A DNA stretch of 64,000 nt from an uncultured Eubacteriales bacterium (lineage in GTDB: Bacteria > Bacillota > Clostridia > Oscillospirales > CAG-272), in assembly GCA_900546695.1 (NCBI GenBank), contig URDX01000003.1, positions 1-64,000 on the forward strand. Direction: 5' to 3'. Under the pieces are notes generated by a model. It was given only the letters and a program-made list of their open reading frames with translations, was not told the origin of the DNA and did not search any database. Below, one piece after another: positions 1 to 8,349 of this stretch (its first letter is position 1; each line of letters opens with the position of its first letter). A program made the position numbers and the translations under genes.

Positions 1-29
1 GCCCTCCGGTTTTTGTGTAACCGAAGGGC
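1..29. terminator. Stem-loop downstream of the 41-685 gene
   Basis: An inverted repeat with 11-nt arms and one mismatch (GCCCTCCGGTT / AACCGAAGGGC) closes a short loop. It lies 12 bases beyond the stop codon of the minus-strand gene at 41-685, so it is probably that gene's terminator. The T-run that would confirm it lies outside the window. Confidence 0.45.
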
Positions 30-40
30 GATTGATAGTA

Positions 41-685
41 TTACATATTCTGTTGTGGTGCTGATTCCTGTTCAAAGGTCGGCGGCTCGGCTTCAAAGGA
101 GGGATATCCGTCCGTGAGCTTTTCTTGGAGTTTATCCAGCAGCCGTTCCTGTTCATAGGTTAGCGTTTCGCAGTTGCCTTTTGCAAAGTCCACACAGCGA
201 CAAAGGTATGCCGATTCATTCTCACTGAAAAGTCGGTCTTTGCTGACGAGACCGGAGCGCACGGCAAAGGCTTCCTTGACATATTCATAGTTCGGCGAGT
301 AATCTCCCCAAAACACCGAGTCGCCGTCTGCGTTCTGTTTCCAGGTACAGAACATAAAGCCGTTCTTTTCGCTGTAGGTTGCCGCCAATACGGTATCTCC
401 GAAGGCGGCAAGCTGTCTGTAATCAGAGACATCGGCAGCTTGCATTTGCGGTGCGTGTTCGTAAAGTCCGACATATTCCCGCACCGTAGAGATCTCATCC
501 TGAATATCTGCAATTTTACTGCGGTATTCATCCGAGAGGTTTTGGTCGGCGTTGCTTAGAAATTGACCGTTGTATTTTATCCGGCAGAGGGGGATGCCGT
601 CCGAGGAAACCTCCAGCCATTCGTTGCCGTCCATCTTGGCGTCATACCGAGCCTTGAGCCGTTTGGCTAATTCTTTCTGCAGCAT
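41..685 (-). CDS. Hypothetical protein, likely carried by an integrated element
   Basis: A 214-residue soluble protein that I cannot assign to a family. The ATG at 685 is chosen because an AAAGGAG Shine-Dalgarno site lies just upstream of it; a TTG at 712 would put that site inside the coding region. The N-terminal 30 residues are Lys/Arg-rich, residues about 55-75 look like a short coiled coil, and the C-terminus is Glu/Pro/Gln-rich with no catalytic motif. Base composition is visibly lower in GC than the genes to its right. It sits beside the 3' end of a tRNA-Gln gene, a common integration target, so an accessory gene of an integrative element is the best inference. No integrase is visible in the window. 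Confidence 0.6.
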   Translation of the reverse strand: MLQKELAKRLKARYDAKMDGNEWLEVSSDGIPLCRIKYNGQFLSNADQNLSDEYRSKIADIQDEISTVREYVGLYEHAPQMQAADVSDYRQLAAFGDTVLAATYSEKNGFMFCTWKQNADGDSVFWGDYSPNYEYVKEAFAVRSGLVSKDRLFSENESAYLCRCVDFAKGNCETLTYEQERLLDKLQEKLTDGYPSFEAEPPTFEQESAPQQNM

Positions 686-719
686 ATCTGTTTTCTCCTT
701 TTTTGAGGGCAATAAAAAA

Positions 720-747
720 GGCAGATAGATTTTGATTTCTATCTGCC
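720..747 (-). terminator. Intrinsic terminator or attenuator upstream of the 41-685 gene
   Basis: GGCAGATAGA and TCTATCTGCC form a perfect 10-bp stem. Read on the minus strand it is followed by a T-run, giving a classic rho-independent terminator. It lies about 35 bases before the ATG at 685, so it either ends an upstream transcript or acts as a leader attenuator. Confidence 0.7.
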
Positions 748-798
748 TTGAGTTTCGTTATTCTGTTTTTCGGTTGTCCGAGTCTATTCGCAAAGGGA

Positions 799-847
799 AA
801 ACGGCGATTTGACATCTACATTTTAGCGTAGAGGCAAATCGCCGTTT
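799..847. repeat. Long perfect inverted repeat beside tRNA-Gln
   Basis: AAACGGCGATTTG (799-811) and CAAATCGCCGTTT (835-847) are perfectly complementary 13-mers. A second short CTAC/GTAG pairing lies in the loop. There is no T-run directly after it. It lies between the tRNA-Gln terminator and the accessory gene, so it could be an element-end structure or a small RNA hairpin. Confidence 0.65.
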
Positions 848-857
848 GGGTAGCGAA

Positions 858-881
858 AAAGCCCGATAAAATCGGGCTTTT
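858..881 (-). terminator. Terminator of tRNA-Gln
   Basis: AAGCCCGAT and ATCGGGCTT form a 9-bp stem flanked by A and T runs, so it could work on both strands. On the minus strand it lies about 30 bases after the tRNA-Gln CCA end. Confidence 0.75.
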
Positions 882-912
882 CGGCGGACACATCTTTTTT
901 GTGTCCGCATTA

Positions 913-988
913 TGGCTGGGGTAGATGGATTCGAACCATCGTAGTGCAAGAGTCAAAGTCTTGTGCCTTACCCCTTGGCGATACCCCA
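913..988 (-). tRNA. tRNA-Gln (anticodon UUG)
   Basis: The reverse complement folds as a full cloverleaf. The acceptor stem is TGGGGTA/TACCCCA, the anticodon stem is CAAGA/TCTTG with loop CTTTGAC (anticodon TTG), and the T-arm is GATGG-TTCGAAT-CCATC. The discriminator is G and CCA is encoded (913-915). It has its own promoter upstream and a terminator downstream. Its 3' half faces the lower-GC accessory gene, which is the usual geometry when an element integrates into a tRNA 3' end. Confidence 0.96.
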
Positions 989-1005
989 AAATATATGACC
1001 TATTC

Positions 1006-1034
1006 ATTATACAACAAAGCGTCAAAAAAATCAA
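1006..1034 (-). promoter_or_regulatory. Promoter of tRNA-Gln
   Basis: On the minus strand, TTGATT (1034-1029) and TATAAT (1011-1006) are separated by exactly 17 bases. The start site falls about 10 bases before the tRNA 5' end. Confidence 0.75.
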
Positions 1035-1128
1035 GATAAAAATTTGTATGTTTCGGACTGCGTTTCGGACCGCCACCCGCGCCGTTCCGTTCCGTACATG
1101 CAGCGCCGCCCCGCCCCGCCGTTTTTTC

Positions 1129-1157
1129 TTGACTGCAAGGCGCGATTGTGCTAAAAT
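1129..1157 (+). promoter_or_regulatory. Promoter of glgB
   Basis: TTGACT (1129-1134), a 17-base spacer and TAAAAT (1152-1157) give a vegetative sigma-A type promoter. Transcription is predicted to start near 1164. Confidence 0.75.
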
Positions 1158-1267
1158 ATAATGCGTTAATTATATGATAGCTTTTTATGGAGCTTTTTTC
1201 GTACAAATATCTCGGCTGCCCCCGGTACGGCGGGCGGCTGCAAACTGATATTTCGGGAAACAACGGT

Positions 1268-3112
1268 ATGAGATTCGATTTTAACAGCTTTTATGCAGGG
1301 ACAAGCTTTGACGCGCACAAATACCTCGGTGCGCACCGCGAAGCGGGCGGGTATATTTTCAGGATATATGCGCCATCTGCGCGGGCGGTATCCGTAATCG
1401 GAGAATGGAGCGACTGGCAGCCCTGCCCCGCGCACCGCGGCGAGGGCGGAATATGGGAATACTACGACGAGCGCGCTGAGCGCGGCATGATGTACAAATA
1501 CTCCGTGCTCGGTGCGGATGGATACATGCGCGACAAGGCGGACCCGTACGCACGTCGTGCGGAGCTCGGCGGGGGCGGCGCTTCCGTGCTTGCAGACGCG
1601 CCCGAATACGACTGGCATGACGGCGATTGGATGGCACGGCGCAGTGCGGGCGGCGGTGTTAAAGACGGCTGCTGCGGCGCGGTCAACATCTACGAGCTGC
1701 ATGCGTCAGCTTTCAGACGCAAAGAGGACGGCAGTCTCTACAGCTACGCAGAGCTTGCCGAGCTGCTTGTCCCCTATCTTACGGAGCACGGCTATAATTA
1801 TCTTGAGCTGCTTCCGCTCGCCGAATATCCGTGCGACAGCTCATGGGGCTATCAGGCAACGGGCTTCTTTGCGCCGACGGCGAGATACGGCACACCCGAG
1901 CAGCTGTGCGAGCTCATAGACCGCTGTCATGCGGCGGGAATCGGCGTACTGCTCGACTATGTACCCGTGCATTTTGCCGTCGACGGCTACGGGCTTGAAC
2001 GCTTTGACGGCACGGCGCTGTACGAATACCCGAGCGGCGATGTCGGAATAAGCGAATGGGGCAGCTGCAACTTTATGCATGCGCACGGCGATGTACGTTC
2101 ATTTCTCTGCTCTGCCGCAGCGTGCTTTGCCGAGGATTTTCATTTCGACGGGCTGCGCGTCGACGCCGTCAGCCGCATAATCTACTGGCTCGGAGACCCC
2201 GCGCGCGGCATATGCGAAGGCGGCGTGACATTTCTGCGCACGCTCACGGACGGTCTGCGCGCAAGATTTCCGCACATCATGCTCTGCGCGGAGGATTCGA
2301 CCGCATATGCAGGGGTTACAAAGCCGCCGCGTGACGGCGGGCTCGGCTTTGATTACAAATGGGACATGGGATGGATGCACGACACGCTCGACTACTTCCG
2401 CACCGCCCCCGAATACCGCAGCCGCGACTATCACCGCCTGACCTTTTCGATGATGTACTACTACGGCGAGCGCTACATACTCCCCCTCTCGCACGATGAA
2501 TCCGTTCACGGCAAGGCGACCGTGCTCGGAAAGATGAACGGCGAATATGAGGCGAAATTCCCGCAGGCGCGGGCGATGTACATGTACATGTATATGCATC
2601 CCGGCGCTAAGCTGAATTTCATGGGCGGCGAGATAGGCATGCTCCGCGAATGGAGCGAGGACAGAGAGATGGATCACGATCTCCTGCGCTATCCGCTGCA
2701 CGATTCGTTTTCTCACTATATGAGCCGCCTCTCGCATATCTATCTCGACTCTCCCGCGCTGTGGGAGCTTGACTGCGACCCCCGCGGCTTCCGTTGGCTC
2801 GAGTGTCACGGCGAGCGCAGCTGCGTCTATGTCATTGAGCGCACATCCGAGAGCGGCAAGCGCATTGCGGCGGCGTTCAATTTTTCCGATAAGCCCGTGA
2901 GCGGCTACCGTCTCACCCTGCCACCCGAATACTCTACAGCTCGTTTTACCATGCTGCTCTGCTCCGAGAGCAGGTGCTGCAGCGGCTGCGGTACGGAGGG
3001 CAAAATCAAACGCAGCGGGTGCGATGCAGTACTTTCGCTGCCGCCCTTTTCGGGAACGATGTGGCGCGTGAGCGGCTGCACGACCGAAGGGGCGCAGACC
3101 GCCGAGCGGTAA
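1268..3112 (+). CDS. glgB: 1,4-alpha-glucan branching enzyme
   Basis: Glycogen branching enzyme of family GH13, which moves alpha-1,4 chains to alpha-1,6 positions. Residues about 25-110 form a CBM48-like N-terminal domain, followed by the GH13 barrel and a C-terminal beta domain. Visible active-site motifs are DYVPVHF (region I), DGLRVDAV with the nucleophile at D299, AEDS with the acid/base at E342, and LSHDE with D410. The ATG at 1268 is preferred because family members start about 10 residues before the FxxGTxxxAxxxLGAH motif. An ATG at 1187 would add 27 residues but has no clear ribosome site. At 614 residues it is close to typical length. No other glycogen gene is adjacent. Confidence 0.93.
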   Translation: MRFDFNSFYAGTSFDAHKYLGAHREAGGYIFRIYAPSARAVSVIGEWSDWQPCPAHRGEGGIWEYYDERAERGMMYKYSVLGADGYMRDKADPYARRAELGGGGASVLADAPEYDWHDGDWMARRSAGGGVKDGCCGAVNIYELHASAFRRKEDGSLYSYAELAELLVPYLTEHGYNYLELLPLAEYPCDSSWGYQATGFFAPTARYGTPEQLCELIDRCHAAGIGVLLDYVPVHFAVDGYGLERFDGTALYEYPSGDVGISEWGSCNFMHAHGDVRSFLCSAAACFAEDFHFDGLRVDAVSRIIYWLGDPARGICEGGVTFLRTLTDGLRARFPHIMLCAEDSTAYAGVTKPPRDGGLGFDYKWDMGWMHDTLDYFRTAPEYRSRDYHRLTFSMMYYYGERYILPLSHDESVHGKATVLGKMNGEYEAKFPQARAMYMYMYMHPGAKLNFMGGEIGMLREWSEDREMDHDLLRYPLHDSFSHYMSRLSHIYLDSPALWELDCDPRGFRWLECHGERSCVYVIERTSESGKRIAAAFNFSDKPVSGYRLTLPPEYSTARFTMLLCSESRCCSGCGTEGKIKRSGCDAVLSLPPFSGTMWRVSGCTTEGAQTAER

Positions 3113-3225
3113 AACCGCACAGGCGCGCGGCATGTATTCACAATGCACATACACCCGATATGCTGCCCCGACACAAATGCGTTGATATGCATGCCGACAA
3201 CGTACATTCCCGAACGGAAGGAAAT

Positions 3226-4485
3226 ATGGAAGAATTCATTATAGGCAAAAACGATGCGGGTCAGCGGCTCGACAAATATCTCTTAAAGAGTCTGCCGCTG
3301 CTGCCGCAGTCGCTTATGTATAAGGCGATACGCAAGAAAAAAATAAAGGTAAACCGCACGCGCGCAGAGATATCGCAGAAGCTCTGCGAGGGCGATACCG
3401 TGCAGCTGTTCCTCCCGCCCGAGCTGCTTGCGGGAGAGGGTGACGCGGGTACGGAGCCTTATCGCACCGTAACGCCGCACATCGACATAATTTACGAGAA
3501 CGACGAGATAATACTCGTTGACAAGAAGCCGGGGATGGCGGTTCACGGCGGTGACGACAGCGCGGGCGGCGGAAGCCGCATAGACGAGCGCGACACGCTG
3601 ATAAACAACATCCTTGCATATCTGTGGTGCTCGGGTGAATATGACCCCGAGTCGGAGCGCAGCTTTACCCCCGCGCTGTGCAACCGTATCGACCGCAACA
3701 CGGGCGGCATAGTTATCGCCGCAAAGACCGCACAGGCGCTGCGTCGGATAAACGAGGAGATACGCGCGGGCGAGGTGACAAAGCGCTATCTCTGCGCCGT
3801 TCACGGAAGCATGGAGAAAAAGCGCGGGCGGCTCACGGGATGGATGGAGAAGGATGCGGAGCGCGGTATCGTGCACGTGCATTCGGGCGAGCGTCTGAGC
3901 GACGACGGACGCACAATGATAACCGACTATCGCGTTCTCGCCGAGCAGAACGGTCTTTCGCTGCTCGAGGTAACGCTCATCACGGGGCGCACGCACCAGA
4001 TACGCGCGCAGATGCAGGCGGCGGGACATCCGCTGCTCGGAGAGGGTAAGTACGGAGTCAATCGCGAGGATCGCGCGCACGGCTACCGTTATCAGGCGCT
4101 GTATGCTTATAAGCTGTCGCTCGAGGGCAAGGAATATGAGATTCCCGCCGACCCCGAGCATATTCCGTTCCTGCGCGAGTTTGACGGGTACAGAGGAAGC
4201 TTTGAGCCGACGTTCTCACCGACCGACAGCGTTTCGCCCGGGATAAAAGCACCCCGCAGCTCGTCGGGGTCTACGAAAGATACCGCCCGCACAGAAACGA
4301 ATACCGCATCACGCAGAGGAGTCGGCAAGCCATACGGAACAGACAAATCCCTGCGCAACTCAGGTAAACCGCGCAATGCAGACAAATCTCCGCGCAGTGC
4401 AAGCAAAGTGCACGGCGCATACAAGTCACCGCGCGGTACGGGAGCACGCAGACCCGCGAAAACAACAAAAACCAAACGAGGATAA
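3226..4485 (+). CDS. RluA-family rRNA pseudouridine synthase
   Basis: Isomerises specific uridines of 23S rRNA to pseudouridine. Residues about 10-75 are an S4-like RNA-binding domain. The catalytic domain follows, with the catalytic aspartate D156 in NRIDRNTGG, and later the TGRTHQIRAQ motif. The ATG at 3226 follows a GGAAGGA site. A basic, Ser/Lys/Arg-rich low-complexity tail covers about residues 335-419 and is not part of the enzyme fold. RluC or RluD specificity cannot be told from sequence alone. Lnt begins 3 bases after the stop, so the two are likely co-transcribed. Confidence 0.92.
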   Translation: MEEFIIGKNDAGQRLDKYLLKSLPLLPQSLMYKAIRKKKIKVNRTRAEISQKLCEGDTVQLFLPPELLAGEGDAGTEPYRTVTPHIDIIYENDEIILVDKKPGMAVHGGDDSAGGGSRIDERDTLINNILAYLWCSGEYDPESERSFTPALCNRIDRNTGGIVIAAKTAQALRRINEEIRAGEVTKRYLCAVHGSMEKKRGRLTGWMEKDAERGIVHVHSGERLSDDGRTMITDYRVLAEQNGLSLLEVTLITGRTHQIRAQMQAAGHPLLGEGKYGVNREDRAHGYRYQALYAYKLSLEGKEYEIPADPEHIPFLREFDGYRGSFEPTFSPTDSVSPGIKAPRSSSGSTKDTARTETNTASRRGVGKPYGTDKSLRNSGKPRNADKSPRSASKVHGAYKSPRGTGARRPAKTTKTKRG

Positions 4486-4488
4486 ACG

Positions 4489-6318
4489 ATGTATTATATA
4501 CTCGCACTGATATCCGGAATTCTGACGGCGCTGCCGATACACCTTCCACTACTGTTTTTTCTGCCGTATTTTTCTATCTCACTCATAGCATATATTATCT
4601 TCACGCGCGGATATCTCTTCCGTCATGCGCTGATGTACGCCGTCGGCTATTTCGGCATCGGCTATCTCTTTATCTACGGCATGTACCCGATGGAATATGC
4701 GTCGGTATCGCGTCCCGTTGCGGCACTTCTCTGCTTCGGCGGCTGGCTGCTGCTCGTGCTTCTGTCAGCGCTTCCGCTTGCGCTCGTCGCGCCTGTGTGC
4801 CGTCTCGCTTACCCGCTTTCGGTGCGGCTCGGCGGCGCGGGCGAAGCAGTTGCACTCGCCGCGGGATTTGCGCTGTATGACCTGCTCGCGGGATATATCC
4901 CAATGCAGTTTCAGCTTATCCCGCTTGCGCTGACGCAAACCGACTGTCTGCCGCTTGTTCAGGGCAGCGCGCTGTTCGGCTCGCCGTTTGTCTCATTTAT
5001 TATCGTGTTCGTCGCATCACTGCTCGCGCTCGGCTTCCGCAGCTTTTCGGAGTCGGGGCACGACGCTGCAGCCCCCGCAGCATCCGCTCATCACAGATAC
5101 CGCAAGCTGGTACCGGGTGAGACCGCGGAGCGCAAAAAAACGCGCAGCGCATGGACAAAAAAGAACAGCTACGTTGTCGCGGCGACCTTTACCGTGCTGC
5201 TTTCCTATATCTTCGGACTGCTCGCCATGGGGCTCGGCGGCGGAGACGATGAGAGCAAGAAGGTAAGTATAATTCAGGCAAACATCGGAACGGGCGAGAA
5301 ATGGGGAGGTACGGCAAGCGCCGATGCACTCGCCGAATATCTTGAGCTTTCCTCGTATTCCGCCGACTCGGACGAGCCCGATATCATCGTCTGGCCCGAA
5401 ACGGCGGTGAGCGTCGATATCGGCTACTACGAATCGTACGCCGAGCAGCTTGAATCCTTTGCATCGGACAGCGGCAGCACGCTGATAATCGGAGCGTTCT
5501 CTAAGTCGACCGATTACGACGATGAAGGCAGCCGCCTCACAAAGACCTACAACTCGGTTTACGCCGTCTCCCCCAAGGACGGGATTGAAGAAAGCACCGT
5601 CAGCAAAAAGCATCTTGTACCGTTCGGCGAATATGTTCCGCTCGGCGGTCTGCTCGGACGCATATTCCCCGCACTGCATAAGCTGAATCTCAGCGGTACG
5701 GAGCTGACGGCGGGAAGCGACGGCGGCTCGCTCACGACCGATGAGGGCACTGTCGGCGCGCTCGTCTGCTCCGATTCGCTCTACCCGTCGGAAGCAAGGC
5801 GCGCAGCGCGCGACGGCAATGCGATCTTTATCCTGTCTAACGATTCATGGTACGGCAGAGCAGGCTCGGAGCTTCTGCTGCGCAGCACCGTACTCCGCTC
5901 GGTCGAGACCGGACGCTTCACCGTCCGCTCGGCATCAACGGGCATCTCCGCCTTTATATCGCCGACGGGCGTTATACTTGACTCCATAGACTACGGCGAG
6001 GATGGCTACATTACGGCAGATATAGGAATGCGCTCGGGCAGCACAATTGCATCGCTCACGCATGACGCATTTTCGATAATATGCGGGCTGTTCCTGCTCA
6101 TGGGCGCGATAATGAACGCCGTGCTCTACCGCCGCGAGCTCGCGGAAGAGCGCGCATGCGCCGCAGACGAAAACGCATCGGGAAAGTCCGATGCCGCAGC
6201 ATCCGCAAATGCGAGCGGAAAAGCATCCGAAAAAGCAGTCCGCAAGGCATCAAAAAACACGGGCCGTAATGCGTCGAAAAAAGCGGAGCGCAGGACACCG
6301 AAGGATTCGGGCACCTAA
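4489..6318 (+). CDS. lnt: Apolipoprotein N-acyltransferase
   Basis: Integral membrane enzyme that adds the third acyl chain to the N-terminal cysteine of lipoproteins. The N-terminal about 250 residues contain several membrane segments, including the segment at 223-245. A nitrilase-type domain follows, with the catalytic triad visible as E304 (WPET), K373 (KKHLVPFGEY) and C427 (VCSD), and the SNDSWYG motif. A further membrane helix lies near residues 525-545. The last 60 residues are an Ala/Lys/Ser-rich tail. Lgt, which performs the first step of the same pathway, is at 28122-29174. Confidence 0.95.
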   Translation: MYYILALISGILTALPIHLPLLFFLPYFSISLIAYIIFTRGYLFRHALMYAVGYFGIGYLFIYGMYPMEYASVSRPVAALLCFGGWLLLVLLSALPLALVAPVCRLAYPLSVRLGGAGEAVALAAGFALYDLLAGYIPMQFQLIPLALTQTDCLPLVQGSALFGSPFVSFIIVFVASLLALGFRSFSESGHDAAAPAASAHHRYRKLVPGETAERKKTRSAWTKKNSYVVAATFTVLLSYIFGLLAMGLGGGDDESKKVSIIQANIGTGEKWGGTASADALAEYLELSSYSADSDEPDIIVWPETAVSVDIGYYESYAEQLESFASDSGSTLIIGAFSKSTDYDDEGSRLTKTYNSVYAVSPKDGIEESTVSKKHLVPFGEYVPLGGLLGRIFPALHKLNLSGTELTAGSDGGSLTTDEGTVGALVCSDSLYPSEARRAARDGNAIFILSNDSWYGRAGSELLLRSTVLRSVETGRFTVRSASTGISAFISPTGVILDSIDYGEDGYITADIGMRSGSTIASLTHDAFSIICGLFLLMGAIMNAVLYRRELAEERACAADENASGKSDAAASANASGKASEKAVRKASKNTGRNASKKAERRTPKDSGT

Positions 6319-6378
6319 CATCGCCGCGCGGCAGCTGCGCAGATAAGCGCCGCACCGATTTCTTTTAACAGTTACGCA

Positions 6379-6407
6379 TTGATTTGTTTCGGTATATGAT
6401 ATATAAT
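6379..6407 (+). promoter_or_regulatory. Promoter upstream of the small membrane protein and PPTase
   Basis: TTGATT (6379-6384), a 17-base spacer and TATAAT (6402-6407). Predicted start is near 6414, giving a 5' leader of about 100 bases. Confidence 0.75.
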
Positions 6408-6520
6408 TAACGTTAAAAAGTGCGGACCGAAAATCAAGTAAGAGAAAACACAACATCGAGCGGGACACTAAAAAAGTGTTTTAACATCCCCGTAATGAGA
6501 GCATAATGAGAGGTAAGAAA

Positions 6521-6733
6521 GTGGCAGATAAGCAGAGTATTTACACACCCAAAACCGCGCCCGCGAAAAAGGGCGGCAAAAGAACCCCTGCGTCAAGAAT
6601 AGTTGCGCTCATTATGGCGCTGCTGATGGTTCTCGGCGGCGCGGTAAGCACAATATACTATCTCTTCGGTCAGGCTAAAACGGCACAGCCGACGATACCT
6701 GCCGCCGTTGTCACGTCTGCCGATGTCCGATAA
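6521..6733 (+). CDS. Small single-pass membrane protein
   Basis: A 70-residue protein with a Lys/Pro-rich cytoplasmic N-terminus and one hydrophobic segment (about residues 26-49 by the GTG start). It ends in a short Thr/Ala-rich tail. The GTG at 6521 is preferred because a GAGAGGT Shine-Dalgarno site ends 6 bases upstream; an ATG at 6506 would place that site inside the gene. Small membrane proteins of this shape are common in Clostridia, but no function is known to me. Its stop overlaps the start of the phosphopantetheinyl transferase. Confidence 0.65.
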   Translation: MADKQSIYTPKTAPAKKGGKRTPASRIVALIMALLMVLGGAVSTIYYLFGQAKTAQPTIPAAVVTSADVR

Positions 6734-7652
6734 CACACCGACTGCGGCGAGCGAGAATCCGACCGCGACGACAGGCGGCGTTTCCGCGGCGGATGATGCT
6801 GCGACCGTAACCGTAACGGCAAACAGCGTTTCCGCGACAGCTGATGCCGCGGCAGCGAAAGCAAGCAACATTTCGACAGATAGCGCCTCAACCGCAGAGG
6901 CAAACAGTGTTCCTGCAATGCATAAAAACACAACCGCGAAAAAGTCTGTCTGCGCCGTTTCGCTGATTACCGCCGCGCCGCTGCTCGCAGAAAGCGCGAC
7001 ACTTGCCGATGATTCACCGCTTGCCGACAATTCACTGCCGGGCGGGCTGTGTGAAAGGCTATCTGAGCAGCGGCGGCGCAAATATCTGTCCCTTGCATCA
7101 CCGCGTGACCGCGCACTGTCGCTTGCGGCATCGCTGGCACTTGATGCGGTGCTCGAAACGGTGGGGCTGAGTGAGCGCGACGGCGTTGTAACGTACACCG
7201 AGCTCGGAGCGCCGACGCTGACCGGACACTACGTATCGCTCTCGCACAGCGGCGTGCTTGCGGGCGCGGTGCTTGCCGACGAGCCGTGCGGGCTCGATAT
7301 CGAGCAGCCGAGAGGAATGCCGCGCGAACGTCTGCTTTCGCTCGCCGCGCGATACTTTTCGCCGCCCGACGCAGCCGCAGTCGAATCCGCAGACGACACC
7401 GAGAGCGAATTCTATCGGATCTGGACCCGCCGAGAGGCGTTTATGAAGCTGCTCGGCAGGGGCTTTACCGTGCCGATGGACAGCTTTTATTCGGTCGGCG
7501 GGTATATCCGGTGCGGCGACGAAATTTATCCCGTCCGAACATATCTCTGCGGCGATTACCGCATCTCGCTCTGCATCCGCAGCGGCACTCTGCCCGAGCA
7601 GCTGCCCGAGCCGACAGACCCTACCGCAACGCCACGCACCGCTACCGATTAA
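6723..7652 (+). CDS. 4'-phosphopantetheinyl transferase, Sfp type
   Basis: Transfers phosphopantetheine from CoA to a carrier-protein serine. The family signature is GLDIE (Mg2+ ligands D192 and E194) followed by WTRREAFMKLLGRGF. The preceding VSLSHSG motif is also typical. About 90 N-terminal residues are an Ala/Thr/Ser-rich, apparently disordered extension absent from usual Sfp proteins of about 220 residues. The ATG at 6723 overlaps the upstream gene by 11 bases, suggesting translational coupling; a TTG at 6708 is an alternative. No polyketide or peptide synthetase is nearby, so the partner is unknown and may be the fatty-acid carrier protein. Confidence 0.85.
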   Translation: MSDNTPTAASENPTATTGGVSAADDAATVTVTANSVSATADAAAAKASNISTDSASTAEANSVPAMHKNTTAKKSVCAVSLITAAPLLAESATLADDSPLADNSLPGGLCERLSEQRRRKYLSLASPRDRALSLAASLALDAVLETVGLSERDGVVTYTELGAPTLTGHYVSLSHSGVLAGAVLADEPCGLDIEQPRGMPRERLLSLAARYFSPPDAAAVESADDTESEFYRIWTRREAFMKLLGRGFTVPMDSFYSVGGYIRCGDEIYPVRTYLCGDYRISLCIRSGTLPEQLPEPTDPTATPRTATD

Positions 7653-7815
7653 ACATACAGCTGCCCGAACCGACCGCCTCCGCCGCTTCGACCCGCGGTA
7701 CTGCCGAGCAACGTGCGATACGACCGGACAGACATGCAGCGCGACCGAGCAGACATGCTTTTCAAGCGAGCAGAAAGCCGCGACTATAACACAGATCTGA
7801 GGTAATTATCCGAAT

Positions 7816-8349
7816 ATGACACAAAAGCTCCGCCGCCGCAGAGGCGCATTCTCATTTTTTCTGCCCGATCTCTATGTTCACGACATCTCCGCACTTGATG
7901 CCGAGATGCTGCGCGAGTGCGGTATAAAGCTCGTGATATCGGACATCGACAATACGCTCGCACCGTACGAGAGCCCTACCCCGCCCGATGCTGCGCTTGA
8001 TTTTTACCGCAGACTCGGGGAGTGCGGAATACGCATCGCCTTTGTATCTAACAACTGCGCGGAGCGGGTCGACCTGTATAATAAGCAGACGTGCTATCCC
8101 GCAATTTCCAAGGCGGGAAAGCCGAAAAGCAGCGCTCTGCTGCAGCTTATGCGCGAGGCGAGGGTATCGCCCGATGAGGCGGTCATGCTCGGCGATCAGA
8201 TATTCACCGACGTGTGCGCGGGGCGCGGCGCGGGGGTGCGCTGCATACTCGTTGACCCGATTAAAGACCGAACGGATATCGGAACGCGCCTGAAGCGCGT
8301 CGGCGAGATTCCGTTTAAGCATCTGTACAAGAGGAAGGAAAACAGATAA
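7816..8349 (+). CDS. YqeG-family HAD-type phosphatase
   Basis: A 177-residue HAD IIIA-type phosphatase. The nucleophile motif is DIDNTL near residue 42, the second motif is VSNN, and the third is the GDQIFTD loop. The physiological substrate in Firmicutes is not firmly known, although related enzymes act on phosphatidylglycerophosphate. A GAGGTAA site lies about 11 bases before the ATG. It overlaps the next gene by one base (TAATG), so the two form an operon. Confidence 0.9.
   Translation: MTQKLRRRRGAFSFFLPDLYVHDISALDAEMLRECGIKLVISDIDNTLAPYESPTPPDAALDFYRRLGECGIRIAFVSNNCAERVDLYNKQTCYPAISKAGKPKSSALLQLMREARVSPDEAVMLGDQIFTDVCAGRGAGVRCILVDPIKDRTDIGTRLKRVGEIPFKHLYKRKENR

Noticed and set aside
925..1161. 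A 78-residue plus-strand frame over the tRNA-Gln gene
   Set aside because: It overlaps a complete tRNA on the other strand and runs into the glgB promoter.
2099..3154. A 351-residue minus-strand frame opposite glgB
   Set aside because: No ribosome site and no family; glgB is intact on the other strand.
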